In this document: positions 14,601-27,300 of the stretch, one piece after another | Numbering within the stretch: the first letter of the stretch is position 1 | How the letters are laid out: each line of letters begins with the position of its first letter | Source of the DNA: Cycas panzhihuaensis | Taxonomy: Eukaryota; Cycadophyta | Direction of reading: 5' to 3' | Assembly: GCA_023213395.1 (NCBI GenBank) | Contig: CM041465.1 | Span: forward strand, 187,867,741-187,931,740 | Length of the DNA: 64,000 nucleotides | Notes under the pieces: model-generated | Database searches by the model: none | The model's input: the letters and a program-made list of their open reading frames with translations, nothing else | What the model was told of the DNA's origin: nothing | Made by a program: the position numbers and the translations under genes

Positions 14601-16467
14601 CTTTAAAAGCTTTAAAGATACTAAATACCTCATTTTTCCTGGTCAGAAAAGCCATCCATACTTTCCTAGTAAAATCATCAATGAAGGATATATAATATAA
14701 TTTCTGCTTCAATGATGGAATGGATATTGGTCTACATAGATCAAATTATACTAATTAAAGAGGATGACTCAATTTCCACTGACTATCGATAAAGGATTGT
14801 CTATAAGATTTGACTATAATATATGCTTCACATTTAAAGGGCTTAAAGGAGAACTTGGGCAGACCTGGAAGGGTATGACAAAGATCTCTAAGTTAATTAA
14901 TATGAACATGGCCCATGCAAGCATGCCAAAGAGCTTCTAGAGATAGCTTAGGGTGTGTTAAAGTGGTATTAAAAGTAAAATCTTCATTAATATAAGGGCT
15001 TTGAGCCCAATTGGCTTTAGAAGATGGGGAGTCATTCAAATTAAATAATTTACCAGTAAGCTTTCCAATCAAGACCACTCGATTTATTAGAGGGTAAATA
15101 ACATAAAGAGTTTAGTCATTTGTGGTAACACTAAGATCAAATCTACGGGAGATAAGAGTGGATAAGGAGAGTAGGTTTTATTTTATATTAGGAATGTACA
15201 AGATATCAAGTAATGTAAAGTCTCACAAGCCTAGGAGTTTTAGGTGTATGTTTCCAATACCTTTGATCGGTTATTGGGATTTGTCATCCATGTGAATGAC
15301 ACAATATATATTAGAATCAAAAGTTTGATATAGATCCCGATTACAGGTCATACATTATGTCACTCCTATATCCATGATCCATGAGGAGGTGTTTGAAGTT
15401 ATGCTATTTGTAACTCTAATAGGGGTTTGTATTAGTAATTTAAGATCTCAAGTGGCATAGCTACAATAAGCTTTAAAATATCTCTTAATTTGATTAACGG
15501 TTCTTCCTTCAAGTCTTTGAATGTGTGCTTGAGCAAAACTTGTGCCACCAAACTATTCTTCACATGTTTCATCAACATTGTGAGTGTTGTATTTTTGTTG
15601 AAACTTAGGCAACTTGTATGCAGGTATACAATAATCCTTTATAAGGTCTCATTTCCTATTATATATTTCACACATGATAATATGATTTCTAGTTCCTGAA
15701 GTACTGGTTTGACCTAATTGTCTTACATTAAAAGGTGGCACTTGGCCTTTAGATTATCTAGGCTACTATTGTTGAGGGTTTTATTATGGCCGATTTCCTC
15801 TACCTCGTCCTCTACCCCTTGCTCGATTATTTCCTCCACCACGAGAGGGACCCTGATTCTTTAAGAAGCATACTTCTTCTTCCACATCAAAAGCTACATT
15901 CAGAAGAGGATCTGAAGTTGTAAAATTAGTATCAAAGGTCTTATCAAATTCTATAAACTTCTCTACGAGAGCTTTGAAGTTAAGTGTCTTCAACATTCCA
16001 CTTGATTGAAGACTCCCATGCAAGTTCTTGTAATCAGGTATATATAGATAGGATTGTATGAGGAATGCCTATGTAATACACTAGGTCTTAAAAACTTTGT
16101 CTATTATTTATTTAATTAGTCAAAGGAGGTTAATTATTTGATGTGCATATCCCTTGTGCATCTTCATCTTATTTATCTTTAAGACTAAATAAATAAATTC
16201 AAGGTCAAACTTTGCATCAAAATTCTTTTTAAGAACCTCAAGGACTTTTTAGGTTGTATCGTATTGTTCTTCATTAATTACATTATGCAAGAGCTATAGG
16301 TGGTGATCCTCTAAAGGCAAGTGCTATTGAATGATAGGTGTAAGTTGTAGATGGGCTCTCTAAAGACCTTCATACTTACTAGCATTCTTGCCTCCAGTAT
16401 ACCATAGATCCCAATTATTTTTCCCTTTTAAGATGCAATTTACATTGTACTTAAATTGAGAAGACAT
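11650..16467 (-). pseudogene. Broken copia gag-pol polyprotein of copia 2
   Basis: Translated pieces in order: gag from 16467 (MSSQFKYNV, then NNWDLWYTGGKNAS), with an Arg/Gly-rich tail at about 15,850-15,784 (RARGRGRGRGNRP). Protease near 15,380 reads MDIGVT*CMT where MDSGATHCMT is expected. GAG-pre-integrase at 15078-14893 has LWHACMGHVH. Integrase runs from about 14,760 to 14,400, with FIDDFTRKVW and then PQQNRVAECMNR. Reverse transcriptase at about 13.3-12.75 kb has LKQAPRAWF and the catalytic IFMDDILIT. RNase H follows. Stops include TAG and TGA where Gln, Arg or Trp is expected. A 19-base C run interrupts the linker between integrase and reverse transcriptase. Confidence 0.86.
13977..13995. 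repeat. C19 homopolymer (G19 on the minus strand)
   Basis: Nineteen consecutive C bases in otherwise AT-rich DNA, inside the copia 2 pseudogene between the integrase and reverse-transcriptase regions. The G-rich strand could fold as a quadruplex. The tract is also prone to slippage and to sequencing or assembly length errors. Confidence 0.93.
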
Positions 16468-17987
16468 AGTGAAGATGATAAAGTAAAAGAGATAGTGAAG
16501 AAATAGTAAATAAAAATGTCACTAACACATGTGGCTAATACACCCGGTGCAGTAGGGAGAAATATGATTAAGTAGCAAGCAATTATAATAGGCCACCAAC
16601 ACTTGTGGTAAATACTCCTAACGTAGTAGGGTTTGATGATAGGTACAAATAGCAATATAAGGATCATAAAGATAATTGATGTGTCATGTGATCATAAAAT
16701 CAAGATCATGCCTATGTAGAAGCTGACATATGGGTACACACAACTAAAAAACCAAGTTTAATACAGGATGTGTGATTAAATCCAAATCTCTATCTCAAGT
16801 CCAAAGTAGTTGAGGTGTCAATGCCTAAGGGGGCTTCTAGTATACATATTTAAAGTTTCACTCGTAATACCCGCACCTACACTTAGTGATGAAATCTAAG
16901 TCACAGTGGGGCCCAGGTACTCTTAGTCCTCACCCAATTCACTAATGTGCAGTTATATACCTCCTCTAAAGAGTCAAATGGCATGTGTGTATCCCACAGA
17001 TATGATGGATATTAGACCATGTATATTTTAATCTTGATTAAAGTTTTCAGTTTTTTTAGGTGTTTATCAAGATTATCCCTAATTGGAGGCTGTATATATG
17101 GATAATCTATCTCTCTACCACTATTCCAATTAAAACTAGACCCAGTATGAAACTTACATCTACCTTAGGGCCCAAACTTTGGCCAATTATGGTCTATTTC
17201 AACCAAGGTGAGTGTGCACACAAGTCAAGAATTGGCGGTATAAGTCATACGAATGAGATTCCTTTTAGGAAATAATGCAAGTTGTTTCCGAATAACTTGA
17301 ACTGAAAACTGAAATGAAAAAATACCAAATGTACTTGCTTGTCTTTTTTTATTACTTTGTTGTTATTGTTGCCTTGTGTTTTACTTTATGCTATGTATAG
17401 AAATAGAAAGAGCATGCTAGATTTAGTAGGGGAACTAAATGTTGCTTCCGATCTAAGGTTTCCCTTACTTTAGTATAATGTTTTAAAATATATTTTTAGA
17501 AATTTTAATACAAAAGCCACAAAGGGCCAAAAGGTGGATCAACTTTCCACTAAAATGTTGATTTTCTAAATCTTAATGAATATTATATATGGATATAATA
17601 TTATTCCTCATTGAACACTCTTAAAATACCAACTGTGTATGACCTATTCACTTAAAAATAGAGTCCTTAAAACTCCAAAATAAAAATTTGTTAATTTTGA
17701 AGTTTAGGAGCTTAGAGTTATACTATTATATTGCCCTTTTCACTAACACACTAGAAATACCATACTAATATTCTATCTCTCCACAACATTCTTCCTTATT
17801 TTATAGTAGATGGGTGGTTTCTAAAATCCTAAATGAAAAGTTGTGTAATGTGAGTCTTATATAAAAATTATTTATAGATCCCCCAAAGATCTATACCTTC
17901 CAAGGTTAATACAGTCTTTAAATGATTTCTTATAACTATTATTACTCCCCTTGAGGTACTATCCTCTTTGCTTATATCACTCATCCT
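16468..17987. other. No gene seen; probable decayed 5' flank of copia 2
   Basis: This follows the copia 2 gag start on the element's 5' side, where a leader and 5' LTR would be expected. No primer-binding site or copy of the presumed 3' LTR was identified. The plus frame at 17060-17275 (71 codons) resembles no family. A TA-rich, low-complexity region continues to the tandem duplication at 17,988. Confidence 0.4.
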
Positions 17988-18442
17988 GAAATGATATACT
18001 TTTTCATTAAAAGTAATTATCCACTAGTTACTAATACTTACTTCAGACCAAGCCCATGCTTCTTGTCTTATGCCTATGGAGTTTCTAATATAGCCACATC
18101 CATGTAAGAGTTGTAAATAATTTTGTATATATGTAAATGCTTCTCTCATATTTTACTTTATGATTCTATTTAACCTAAATGCATAAAACCCTATGATGCA
18201 AGCTCAGAGTGTTTGAAATGATATGGTTTTCTATCAAAAGTAAATATATGCTAGCTAACAATACTTGCTTTGGACCAAGCCTATGCTTCTTGTCTTATGA
18301 CCATGTAGTTTCCAATATACCCACATCCATGTAAGAGTTTCATATCATTTTGTGCATATGTAAATGCTTCTCTCATGTTCTATTTTATGATTCTATTTAA
18401 CCCAAATGCATAAAACCTTACAATGCTAGTTTGGAGTGTTAA
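17988..18442. repeat. Two-copy tandem duplication, unit about 227 bp
   Basis: Unit 1 (about 17,988-18,214) and unit 2 (about 18,215-18,442) share long stretches, including GACCAAGCC(C/T)ATGCTTCTTG, CCACATCCATGTAAGAG and ATTCTATTTAACC(T/C)AAATGC. The copies are abutting and in the same orientation, with about 10-15 percent divergence by eye. Neither is coding. The second copy ends about 50 bp before the LTR element at 18,490. Confidence 0.88.
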
Positions 18443-18489
18443 TTTGATGGAAGCTAAGGGTATTAGCACTTGTGTACTTACAAAATACT

Positions 18490-18912
18490 TGTTGGCCTAT
18501 AAAGGGGTCATTAATAATGTATTAAAAGGCATTATTGGTACATGTATTAACAAAAATATTAATTGATGTAAAAAGGGAGAATTAATATAAGAATTAGTTG
18601 AGAGTTAGTTGAGTTGTTAAACCATCAAATGTGATGTATAAATATTCTATATGAGAGAGGGATTATAGATGTGAATGAATATTATGAGGGATTGTGATTA
18701 TAAGTTGATACATTAACTTAAGGCTGGTAACACTTCACTATCCAACTAGATCCCTTTGATTAATAAGATGACAATATTACTACTAGTATCCATGTCTTCT
18801 TGTCTCTAACTAGTTCTCTTCCTTATGAATACCTTGCTTGTGAATGTTATACCTTTCTTACAATGGCATGTTGGCAATTCATTGAGGTCTCCATATCCTA
18901 AAATTACCAATA
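18490..18912 (+). repeat. 5' LTR of the 18.5-kb element
   Basis: 423 bp, TGTTGG...CCAATA. Shared phrases with the right LTR include AATTAATATAAGAATTAGTT, CCCTTTGATTAATAA and AAGGTCTCC-type sequence before the end. The next bases, TTTGGTGAATTGC, occupy the position of a primer-binding site, but I could not match them to a tRNA. Confidence 0.82.
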
Positions 18913-21826
18913 TTTGGTGAATTGCTTATGTGTGAATCATAAGGGTCCTTAGTGATTTAATACTTTAAGGTTGACAAGGTAATGATAGTAGGACCGTGAG
19001 TGCATAGATATAATGAATGAAATTTAATCAAGATAAAGACAAGAACAATGATGATATTGGCAATCCAAATTTCCATGTATTGGAGTAAGAAAAGACATCA
19101 CTAAAGATTCCATTAGAACTTGTAACCAAATAATAATTAAGACTAATAAATATGAAAGAGTAGCATTACTAAAGAGACCTTAAAGTTGATGTTATTAATA
19201 GGTGAATAAAGACCCTTTATGAGTGTTGATATATGGTGAAGTTGATGCTATCAAGATGATTCAAGAATATAAAGGGAAAAGTCATGAATAACAAGTTTAC
19301 AATTGAAGTGCTCTAAGGTGCTTATATATTAAGCAAGGTTAATGGATTAAAAATTAACCAAATTATAGCCATATTTAATCAAATTCATTAGCCAAGATAG
19401 AGGGTGGCATTGTAGAGTAACATTGAGTTGATATTTAAAGTTGACGTGATAATATAATTCATGTCTAATATTCATTGTCATATAATTTGAAGTAGAAGCA
19501 TGCAAGCAATCAATTAACATCGAGTAGACATAAGTGATTGAGCAAATGAAGATAGTGCTTAAACGGTTTATAAAGATAAGCTTACTAAATATTGATATTG
19601 ATGTCATAATTAAAGATGGATAGTCATTGGCCACAATATGAAATAGTTTACAGCATTGAAATAATTTGAAGTAGTTATGGGATTATTGGAGATATTATTT
19701 TATTTAATATCCATAGATTAACAAATGCTGATATAATATATATGCTAGAACTCAACAACAAGTTAAGTTGATGTTGAGAAAACTAAGTCGACATCGACAA
19801 AGAAAATGATGTTGAGGAAACAATGGTGTTGACAAAAAAAATGATGTCAAAAAAATGGCAAGTTGATGCCAACAAACTATAGATGTTATCAATATTATAC
19901 CAAGCTAATGTTATTAAATTATAAAAGACGTTAAGTTTACGAGGTTGATGATGCAAAATGGACAGAATAGAAAATATCCTAATGTGCATTGAAGCAAAAG
20001 CTTGTAGCATTAGTGGTGTAGTTTAATAAGGTAATCATATTAGTAGGGTATATACTAATCATTAATGACATTCTTCATATCTCTCACAATCAAATATTAC
20101 ATTAACAAAATTTGAGTCGATATTAATAGCATTGAATAGTATATGTTAATGTAATATGAGACAATAATCAACATAAGTTAGTAAATGGAAGAATTTTTCT
20201 AGTCTTCTATATTGATTCAATTATCCACATGAATCAACAAGATTAATAGATTACAATGCATAACCTAAGATTTTAAATTGATTAAAGTTACCTATGAAGA
20301 GGAAGTTAACTATGTGGACATGCAATTATATATTTGATAAAGAATGTCAAAGTCCATATTTTTTTTCAAGTCAACATTGTCGATGTAGGCTATCAAAGAT
20401 ATTAAATCATCATAACTCACTAAGGATTAAGTTCCACCTAATTTGATGATGATCAAGTTTAGTTATGTTATGAATGTTAGTAGACATCAAGTGATGTTAC
20501 AAAGACTTTATGGTAACAATAACAAAAACACTAAAGTTATCTATATGAAGATGCTTGACTATATAGTGGAGCCAAAGATATAAATAAGAGCTAAAATTAG
20601 TCTCTACAATTTTTTAAGGAACTTTGAAGGCAAACAATTGCAAAAATAAGATTGCAATAACCTATATTAGGATTTGCATTAGAACTACAATTAGATATCA
20701 AATCATAACTAGAATATATCTAAATTAGTGTGTTGTATACTACAATAAGTAGTAACATTGGAGGAGACACATTGGGTGCACTAAATTCTTACATTTTGTG
20801 TTCTAGTAGTGTCTCTAACACTTATAAAGTTTTTCAACTGTGTGTAATAATGCTAAGGAAGTTGCTAGCATTCCTTGTTTTATAAAAATGGCTAGTATTT
20901 CATAGGCTTGACCAGTCAAATATAGTATTTAGCCATGTAAAGGAGTTTATGTATAATGTTGATATATGACTATAGTATACATCATGGTTAGGACTCTAGA
21001 TTAGTAAAAAATAAGCACGACTTTATATGTATTGACAAAAAAATTCAAGAACACAAATAATGATAGGGTATCAAGTAGGTGAGTTTTCTTCATCTCAACC
21101 CAAGTTGAAAATATTCTCATTTAGCAACACTATGTAGTAGTAAATCAAAGTAGATAACTTTGTATTATCTTATGTACCATGATTTTACTCAACTAATGAT
21201 GATTCCTATGATTTTTACTCAATAAATAATGATTCTAATAATGCCATTGAGTTAATATGATGGTTGTGGGATAGCCCAAACCCTAATTCATATGATGAGC
21301 TAGGAAAGGTTATAGGTCAACCCAAACCCTCTGATTGGACTTTATGAATTAGGATGAGGAATATAGGTCTTAGGGCTTGTCACTTAGTTCAACTTAGAAA
21401 AAGGAGTTGCCTTGTAATAGGGACTTAGATGTGAGATGTTAGCAGCCTAGTAAAGGTACAAGTAAGACTCGACATGACTACCATGACCTAGGAAATGGGT
21501 AATGCAACATCTAAATATAAGATGTCATTAGCTAGAACATAATAAGCAATCATTATAAGAAACAACTTAGATTTAGATAAATATTTCTCAATAGTGGGGT
21601 ATATGTTGATTTGATCTAAATGTTGTTAATCAATAGCACAATGAAAATTGATGATAAACCATGTATCCAAAGGTCTTCCTAGCAAACTTGCAAATGCAAT
21701 GTCTAGTTACCTATATAGACTAGTGGATGGGCAAACCTTCATATGGATATCATTAATTCCTATCTGTCACACAAATACATGTTACCTTTTATTTAGGCTT
21801 ATGTGACTTATTAAGTACAGGAGAGG

Positions 21827-22130
21827 TGTTGGCCTGTAATGGGATTATTGATAATATATTAAAAGCGATCATTGATATTTATATTAATAAAAGGGTTACT
21901 TAATATAAAAAGGGGAAATTAATATAAGAATTAGTTGGGTTGTTGAACCACCTAATGCCCTTAACTGTTCAAGTAACCATGTAATCCCTTTGATTAATAA
22001 CATGACAATATTATTGCTCATAGTCATGTCTTCTTATCTCTAACTCCTTCTCCTCCTTATGAATGCCATGCCTTTCATACAATGACATGTTGCAATTGAT
22101 TAAGGTCTCCAAGTCCTAAAATCACCAATA
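21827..22130 (+). repeat. 3' LTR of the 18.5-kb element
   Basis: 304 bp, pairs with 18490-18912 but lacks a block corresponding to about 18,625-18,740 of the left copy. It is preceded by a purine-rich tract (about 21,817-21,826) and followed by ATGCT. Confidence 0.82.
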
Positions 22131-22135
22131 ATGCT

Positions 22136-22829
22136 CTACTAGTTTTGTAGTATAAATGCCTATGCATACTAAACATTGCAATATAGAGGATGAGACAGAA
22201 ATGATAATGACCCATTGTAATGAACTGAGATTACATGAGTTGGCAATAGGTTGAAAAGGCACATACTAAACCTATATCCATCCCTAAGCACAAGATTTTA
22301 CTGTACTAGTAATAGAACAACCCACTTGAATAACTAATAGATTTCTCAATAAAACATTTATAAAACATTTAAGAGATAATCCTAGTTGATAGCATAATAG
22401 TTGATAATGATGATAATATAAGTGAAATAATAACTAATATAAATAACAAATGCAATGATTGAGTGGTTGATGCTTGTTAATAAAGCGCCCAAGGATGAAA
22501 TTAATCCATCATCATATGAAAATATAAATTAGTCATGACATGCACACATATCAACCTCTTTTCTATGCCCCTAAATATTGGATTCAACTTTAATATTAAT
22601 AAAATATTAGTAAAGGACTAGGCTCATTACAAGTCTTGCCATTATTACATGCTATGGGGACTGTATCGCAAATAGACTACTCTTAAAAGAGACTTGCCAA
22701 GGTGGAAGTGAGCAATTCTATATGACTTTCTTCTATGCCCTCATCCTGCTTATATATGTTACTTTTTATTGGTTAACTTTCCAACACTATTGTTTATTAT
22801 TTATCATTGAGATCAAGATAATAATAATG
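22136..22829. other. AT-rich spacer, no gene seen
   Basis: No open frame or domain recognised. It precedes the gypsy RNase H relic and may belong to the reverse-transcriptase part of that element, but no catalytic motif could be found. Confidence 0.4.
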
Positions 22830-24360
22830 GAGCTAAAAGGAATTATACCATAGTGAAGGAGGAATTTTTGTTAATCATGCATGCAATTAATAAATTCCAA
22901 TATTACATCTATCATGTTCATTCCTTTATATATAGTGATAGTGCTACTATTTAACTTGTAATGAATAAACCCATGAAGAATCTGTGAATTATTTGTTTAT
23001 TGCTCTTGTTGTAGCCATTTGATGTTCATATTATTCACATGCTCAATAAGGTAAATGTCAATGTTGATTACTTATCAGTGTTATCATGAGTAACTCTGGT
23101 TAATGGCCTATTAGAAGACCATTTTTGGATCAGCACTTGTTTGCCATAAGCATTTAAAACCCTTAGGTTGTACATATTACAAACTACATTATAACATATA
23201 TTGTTCCCTCCCACTTATCCAAGAAAAAGTGCTAAAAGCTAGAAAACATTAATATCTCTTGTACATGGAATAGTGAATTTTTATATAAATATGTTTTTGA
23301 TAATATCTTATATGGATGTCGAAGGGAAGATGAAATATATTATGTACCCTAGGTTTCTCATGATGAGCCTTACATAGGGCATTTTGCCAAAAAGAGGATA
23401 ATATAGGAAATATTGATAATTAAATATTTTAGCCTTCATTACATAAGGATGCCAAGAATTATATTGTTGCTTATGATACTTACTAAATAATAAGTAGACC
23501 ATCTAAGAGTTCAGCAATGCCTCTACATCTTGTGTTAGCTTGAGAGCCCTTTAAATAATGAAACATTAATTTTACAAACCCTATGTAAACCATACCTTAG
23601 AGAGGTCATAAATGCAAACTAGTTTATATTAATTATGTTACCAAATGGGTAGAAATGCATTCATTTAAATAAGCAAATTCTAGAAATGTGACTCTTTTTA
23701 TATGAGGAAATCTTTACCAGATATGATAAATCTTTTAAACTAGCTGGCAATAGAGGATCCTTATTTTATTAACCAAGTAATTGTGACCCTAAAGTAAAAT
23801 TATCAAGCAAGATATAAGAAGTCCATCCCACCTTTTCCATAAGTAAATGGAAAAGTAGAGGGCATAAACTAAAAGACAAAAAATCTTATAATGAAGACTA
23901 GCCAACTAGATAAGTGAGGTTAGAGAGAAAGTTAGCTAAAGTTATCTAAATATATAAAATCATATTAAAGATTTATCCCATTTGACTCCTATATGTCAAG
24001 CATGTAAACACGATGATCAAGTTGGAAATTAAAATATTACAAATAATGAGCATATTAGGCATGTCATTAACAAAGGCATAACAATAGTAAATCCTTAATA
24101 TATATGCATTGGCCTAGATATGAGATAAAGTAATCCAAAGAGCATAAATGATCTAGTAATAGTGTAAACAATGGTATGATCATTTTATGCACTACTATAT
24201 GATTGGAGGTATGGGGATTTTCCAAGTAAAATTAAGATAAGGTGTTTCAAGCCATATCAAATGCATCAAGTATTTGTAAATCGAGTGACCATATTACAAT
24301 TAATTGATGATCTATAATATCAACCATTCATAAATGGGTACAAGTTAAAATTATATAAAA
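22830..24360 (+). pseudogene. Ty3/gypsy RNase H - integrase relic
   Basis: Plus-strand reading at 22,845-23,090 gives RNYTIVKEEFLLIMHAINKF, matching the gypsy RNase H block xNYTTxEKExLAxVxAxxKF. It is followed by SFIYSDSATI, where the family has a Thr/Val-Asp-His segment, and by VNVNVDYLSVLS, matching KxNVxADxLSRL. Next, at about 23,320-23,470, comes an integrase zinc-finger-like stretch (GHFAKKRII). The end near 24,290-24,355 reads LQLIDDL*YQPFINGYKLKL, the usual C-terminal block (NGxRLKxY) of plant gypsy integrases. Stops occur every few codons. No LTRs were identified. Confidence 0.75.
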
Positions 24361-27300
24361 TCCAATAAGTTCAGATGATCTTTTACAAGGATTCAAATAG
24401 TAAGCTATATCTAAGCTTGTGTTAAAAAAGTCTTAATTAATAGAATTTACATCAATACTTAGTTAGTAGTATGACTTTGTCTAGACATGAGTCTATTATG
24501 TATATGTAGTTAGAGGGTATAAAAGTATTTACCTTTTATAGTTATAAAAAACTAAAAATAATGCCAAATTATAAGTCCTCTAGTTATAGTAAAATAATGA
24601 AAATATGAAATAGTGATGATGGGTTCATTAGTAGAAATAGTCTAGTTAATGAATATGAGTTTCTTTAATAGTTTACTATATTTTAGTTAGCTACTTACTA
24701 TAGTTCTTGAGAACTTAGGAGTAGGTATAAAAGATAATGAATAAATTTCCCTTGATGTTACTAAAAGGGAACAATGAGAATATTAAGAATTAAGTTTACC
24801 TTCATTCACACTTGAAGGGACTATCTTCCCTTTAGGATGCTTTCATTTAAGCTTTATAATTTCTTATTAATGATAGGTATGCCTTAGGATTGGATAAATA
24901 TTTAAGTAGGAGGAGCTCTTTTAAAAACTCTTTTGAATCACTCCCTTATGATGTTAGTTGAGAATGAGGACTAAATAGCTAACTAAACACATATAATAAG
25001 GTGCAATAACCTTCATGGCAATGAATAATTTTTTTATAACTAAATGGCCTAAAGGTATCCATTTTAATAAGGGGGCCATAGACATGATATGGACTTAATG
25101 TAGACCTTCCTACATAAATGAGATCAAGTACAATGGGTTGTGGACCCTATGCACATGATGAAACATGTGATAAAGAAGGAAACGATGAAAATGAATGATT
25201 AATTGAGGAGGGGGTATGAATAACTATGATACTTACTTTGCATGAAATGGGATAAGTCTAGGTCAAAGAAGGAGAAGAGTAAGAGATGTAGGGAGATGGA
25301 AAGTAAAATGGAGGCTTAACATAGGAAAAACAGAATAGTAAGGAGATCAAGGCTCTATAAAGACTCAACCATAGGAGATGTAGGCTTGAAGATGAACTCT
25401 ATAGGCAAAAATGATAAAGAACTCCCTTCTTCCTCTCAAATAAAGATTTGAGCTCTATAAAAAGAAATGGCAAAGAACTCCCTTCCTCCTCTCAAATAAA
25501 GATTATAAAGACTTCTGCCACTCAAACTATTCACAAACAATTGGAGGATGTGCAAATTAAAAAGAAACTAATGACTTAAGTAGGTTGAATAGTGTCCAAT
25601 AGAGTGAAGCTCATATACATCTAATAGTAGAAGATGTTATAAGTTAAAAGGGAGATTGACTCCTATATGGTCATCAAGAAAGATGTAAAATTAGAAGTCA
25701 CTTTGAAGCGATTTAGGGTGTGTTCTCTATGTTACTATAAGTATTCCTAGTATAACTTAAAAGATGCTAGTTACTTTATCAAAATTTTCATGAGTGGGTG
25801 GATTATAAGGAAGGGGAAAAAATTGAAATTGAATAGAGAATTTATTAGTTGAGATTTATAGGCTTTAGTACAAGGGAAGACTTGGAAAGATAAGGAAGCC
25901 AAGGAGGAATTCATCGCCCTCCTCTAAATTCTTTTTTAAAGAAGAATAGTTAATAAGTATAAATCCTAGAAAATGGCTTCTTATAAAGTGATTGCTAGAA
26001 ACCTAAGCCTCTTTAGTGATTATGACTTTAAGGCATGCTTTTACCTAGGTTTATCTTGTAAATATAGATATTCCATATGTTCAAATTATAAGTGCCTAGA
26101 AGTAGCATGAAGAAGTAGATATTGTAGAATTTTTGCATTGTATAATTAGAGATAATATTAAGAAATAGTTCTAAATAAAGGATTCTAAAATAATGGCAAT
26201 CCTCTATTCTTATTATATAAAAAATTATTATTTTTTCAAAGGTAGAAGCAAGGGAAAGCTAATAAGGAAGAGTTGATATAACTTTATGAAGAGGCAAAAT
26301 TGCTACAAGAAACTTAGGTAAAAACTTTAAAGGATTGGAATTAAGAGTAAGGAAACGAGATATTGAAACTTCAAGAGCAGTTGCCTTTCCTCAAACTTTG
26401 TTGAAAGGGAAATGAAGAATAGTTATAAGAATCCTACAAAGTAACGAAGAGTGATGATAATTTATTGTTGGAGTTGAGGAAGGGTGAGAAGAATAAATTA
26501 AAGGAGAGTTTTATCTCATGTAGTGGTAATTAGATTCTTATGGCAAGAATTAAAGTTGATGTATGGAAAGTCAAACATAATAGCTAAAGGCAACCAAGTT
26601 GTTACAAAAAAGTGTAAGTAAATCACTCCTAAAGACTATAGATCTTATTTAAAAATTTATTGCCTTGATGATGGATTTTTGGTAGTCAGAAAGAGATATA
26701 TTTTTTGATATATTTGGAAAGAGCATTGGCCATAAGATTAATAACCCTCACGACCAATTATCCCCTTATGAACAAACCCTATGAATCTACGGGAGATAAA
26801 GACCTCCTATTGGAGATGTTCCTAATAAGTGACTTCCATAAAAAGGAGGAGTCTAATCCTAATATTTTAATAGGCAAGGTCCATTTGAGAAATGTAATGT
26901 CAACTTGGAAAGCTGAATGGCATAGATTTGATGGGATAATTACAATTAGTAAGAATGAAGTGGAGATTCCCTAGAATTAAGGATAAATAGTATGGATGAC
27001 AAAGCTACTCTTATCTTGCATAAAAGGTTGATGGAAATATAATTATAAGAGATAATTTATATCCTTCGCTAATAAGAACATATGCATGAATGGTTAAGGA
27101 TGGAGGAAAGTATACTTAGAAGGGTAAGAGAAATGTTAAGGGAGAGGATGTAGGATTTAACTAAAGTCTCGAGGACAAGGAGCCATTTAATGTTAATACT
27201 CATGCTTTGGCAACATTTTAGCAGATATTCTAGTTAATAATTGATTAATTACTAGGAGGATTTGAATGGACTGATGTACTAACCCTTCACCTTATATATT

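Larger units (their letters stand above)
11600..16467 (-). mobile_element. Decayed Ty1/copia element (copia 2), internal region only
   Basis: A minus-strand copia body from gag (start at 16467) to the end of RNase H near 11.65-12.0 kb. The minus strand of 11,605-11,616 reads TAAGGGGGGCAT, a good polypurine tract, so the 3' LTR should start just left of it (about 11,604). No matching 5' LTR or tRNA-iMet primer site was recognised to the right of gag (16.5-18 kb), so that end is deleted or unrecognisably diverged. The lineage differs from copia 1 and D: gag starts MSSQFKYNV rather than MASSIL. Confidence 0.8.
18490..22130 (+). mobile_element. LTR retrotransposon without recognisable genes (TRIM/LARD-like or decayed)
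   Basis: A direct repeat, 18490-18912 and 21827-22130, behaves as an LTR pair. Both copies begin TGTTGG and end CCAATA (from an expected CCAACA). The right copy lacks an internal block of roughly 120 bp. The left flank is ATACT (18485-18489) and the right flank ATGCT (22131-22135), a 5-bp target-site duplication with one G/A change. AGGAGAGG directly before the right LTR is a polypurine tract and gives plus orientation. The roughly 2.9-kb interior has no gag or pol similarity in any frame; around 19,740-19,880 it carries repeats built on GTTGATG/GTCGAC. It may be a non-autonomous derivative, or a coding element decayed beyond recognition. Confidence 0.82.

Noticed and set aside
16468-18000. 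5' LTR and primer site of copia 2
   Set aside because: No copy of the presumed 3' LTR near 11.5 kb and no TGGTATCAGAGC-like site was found in this stretch.
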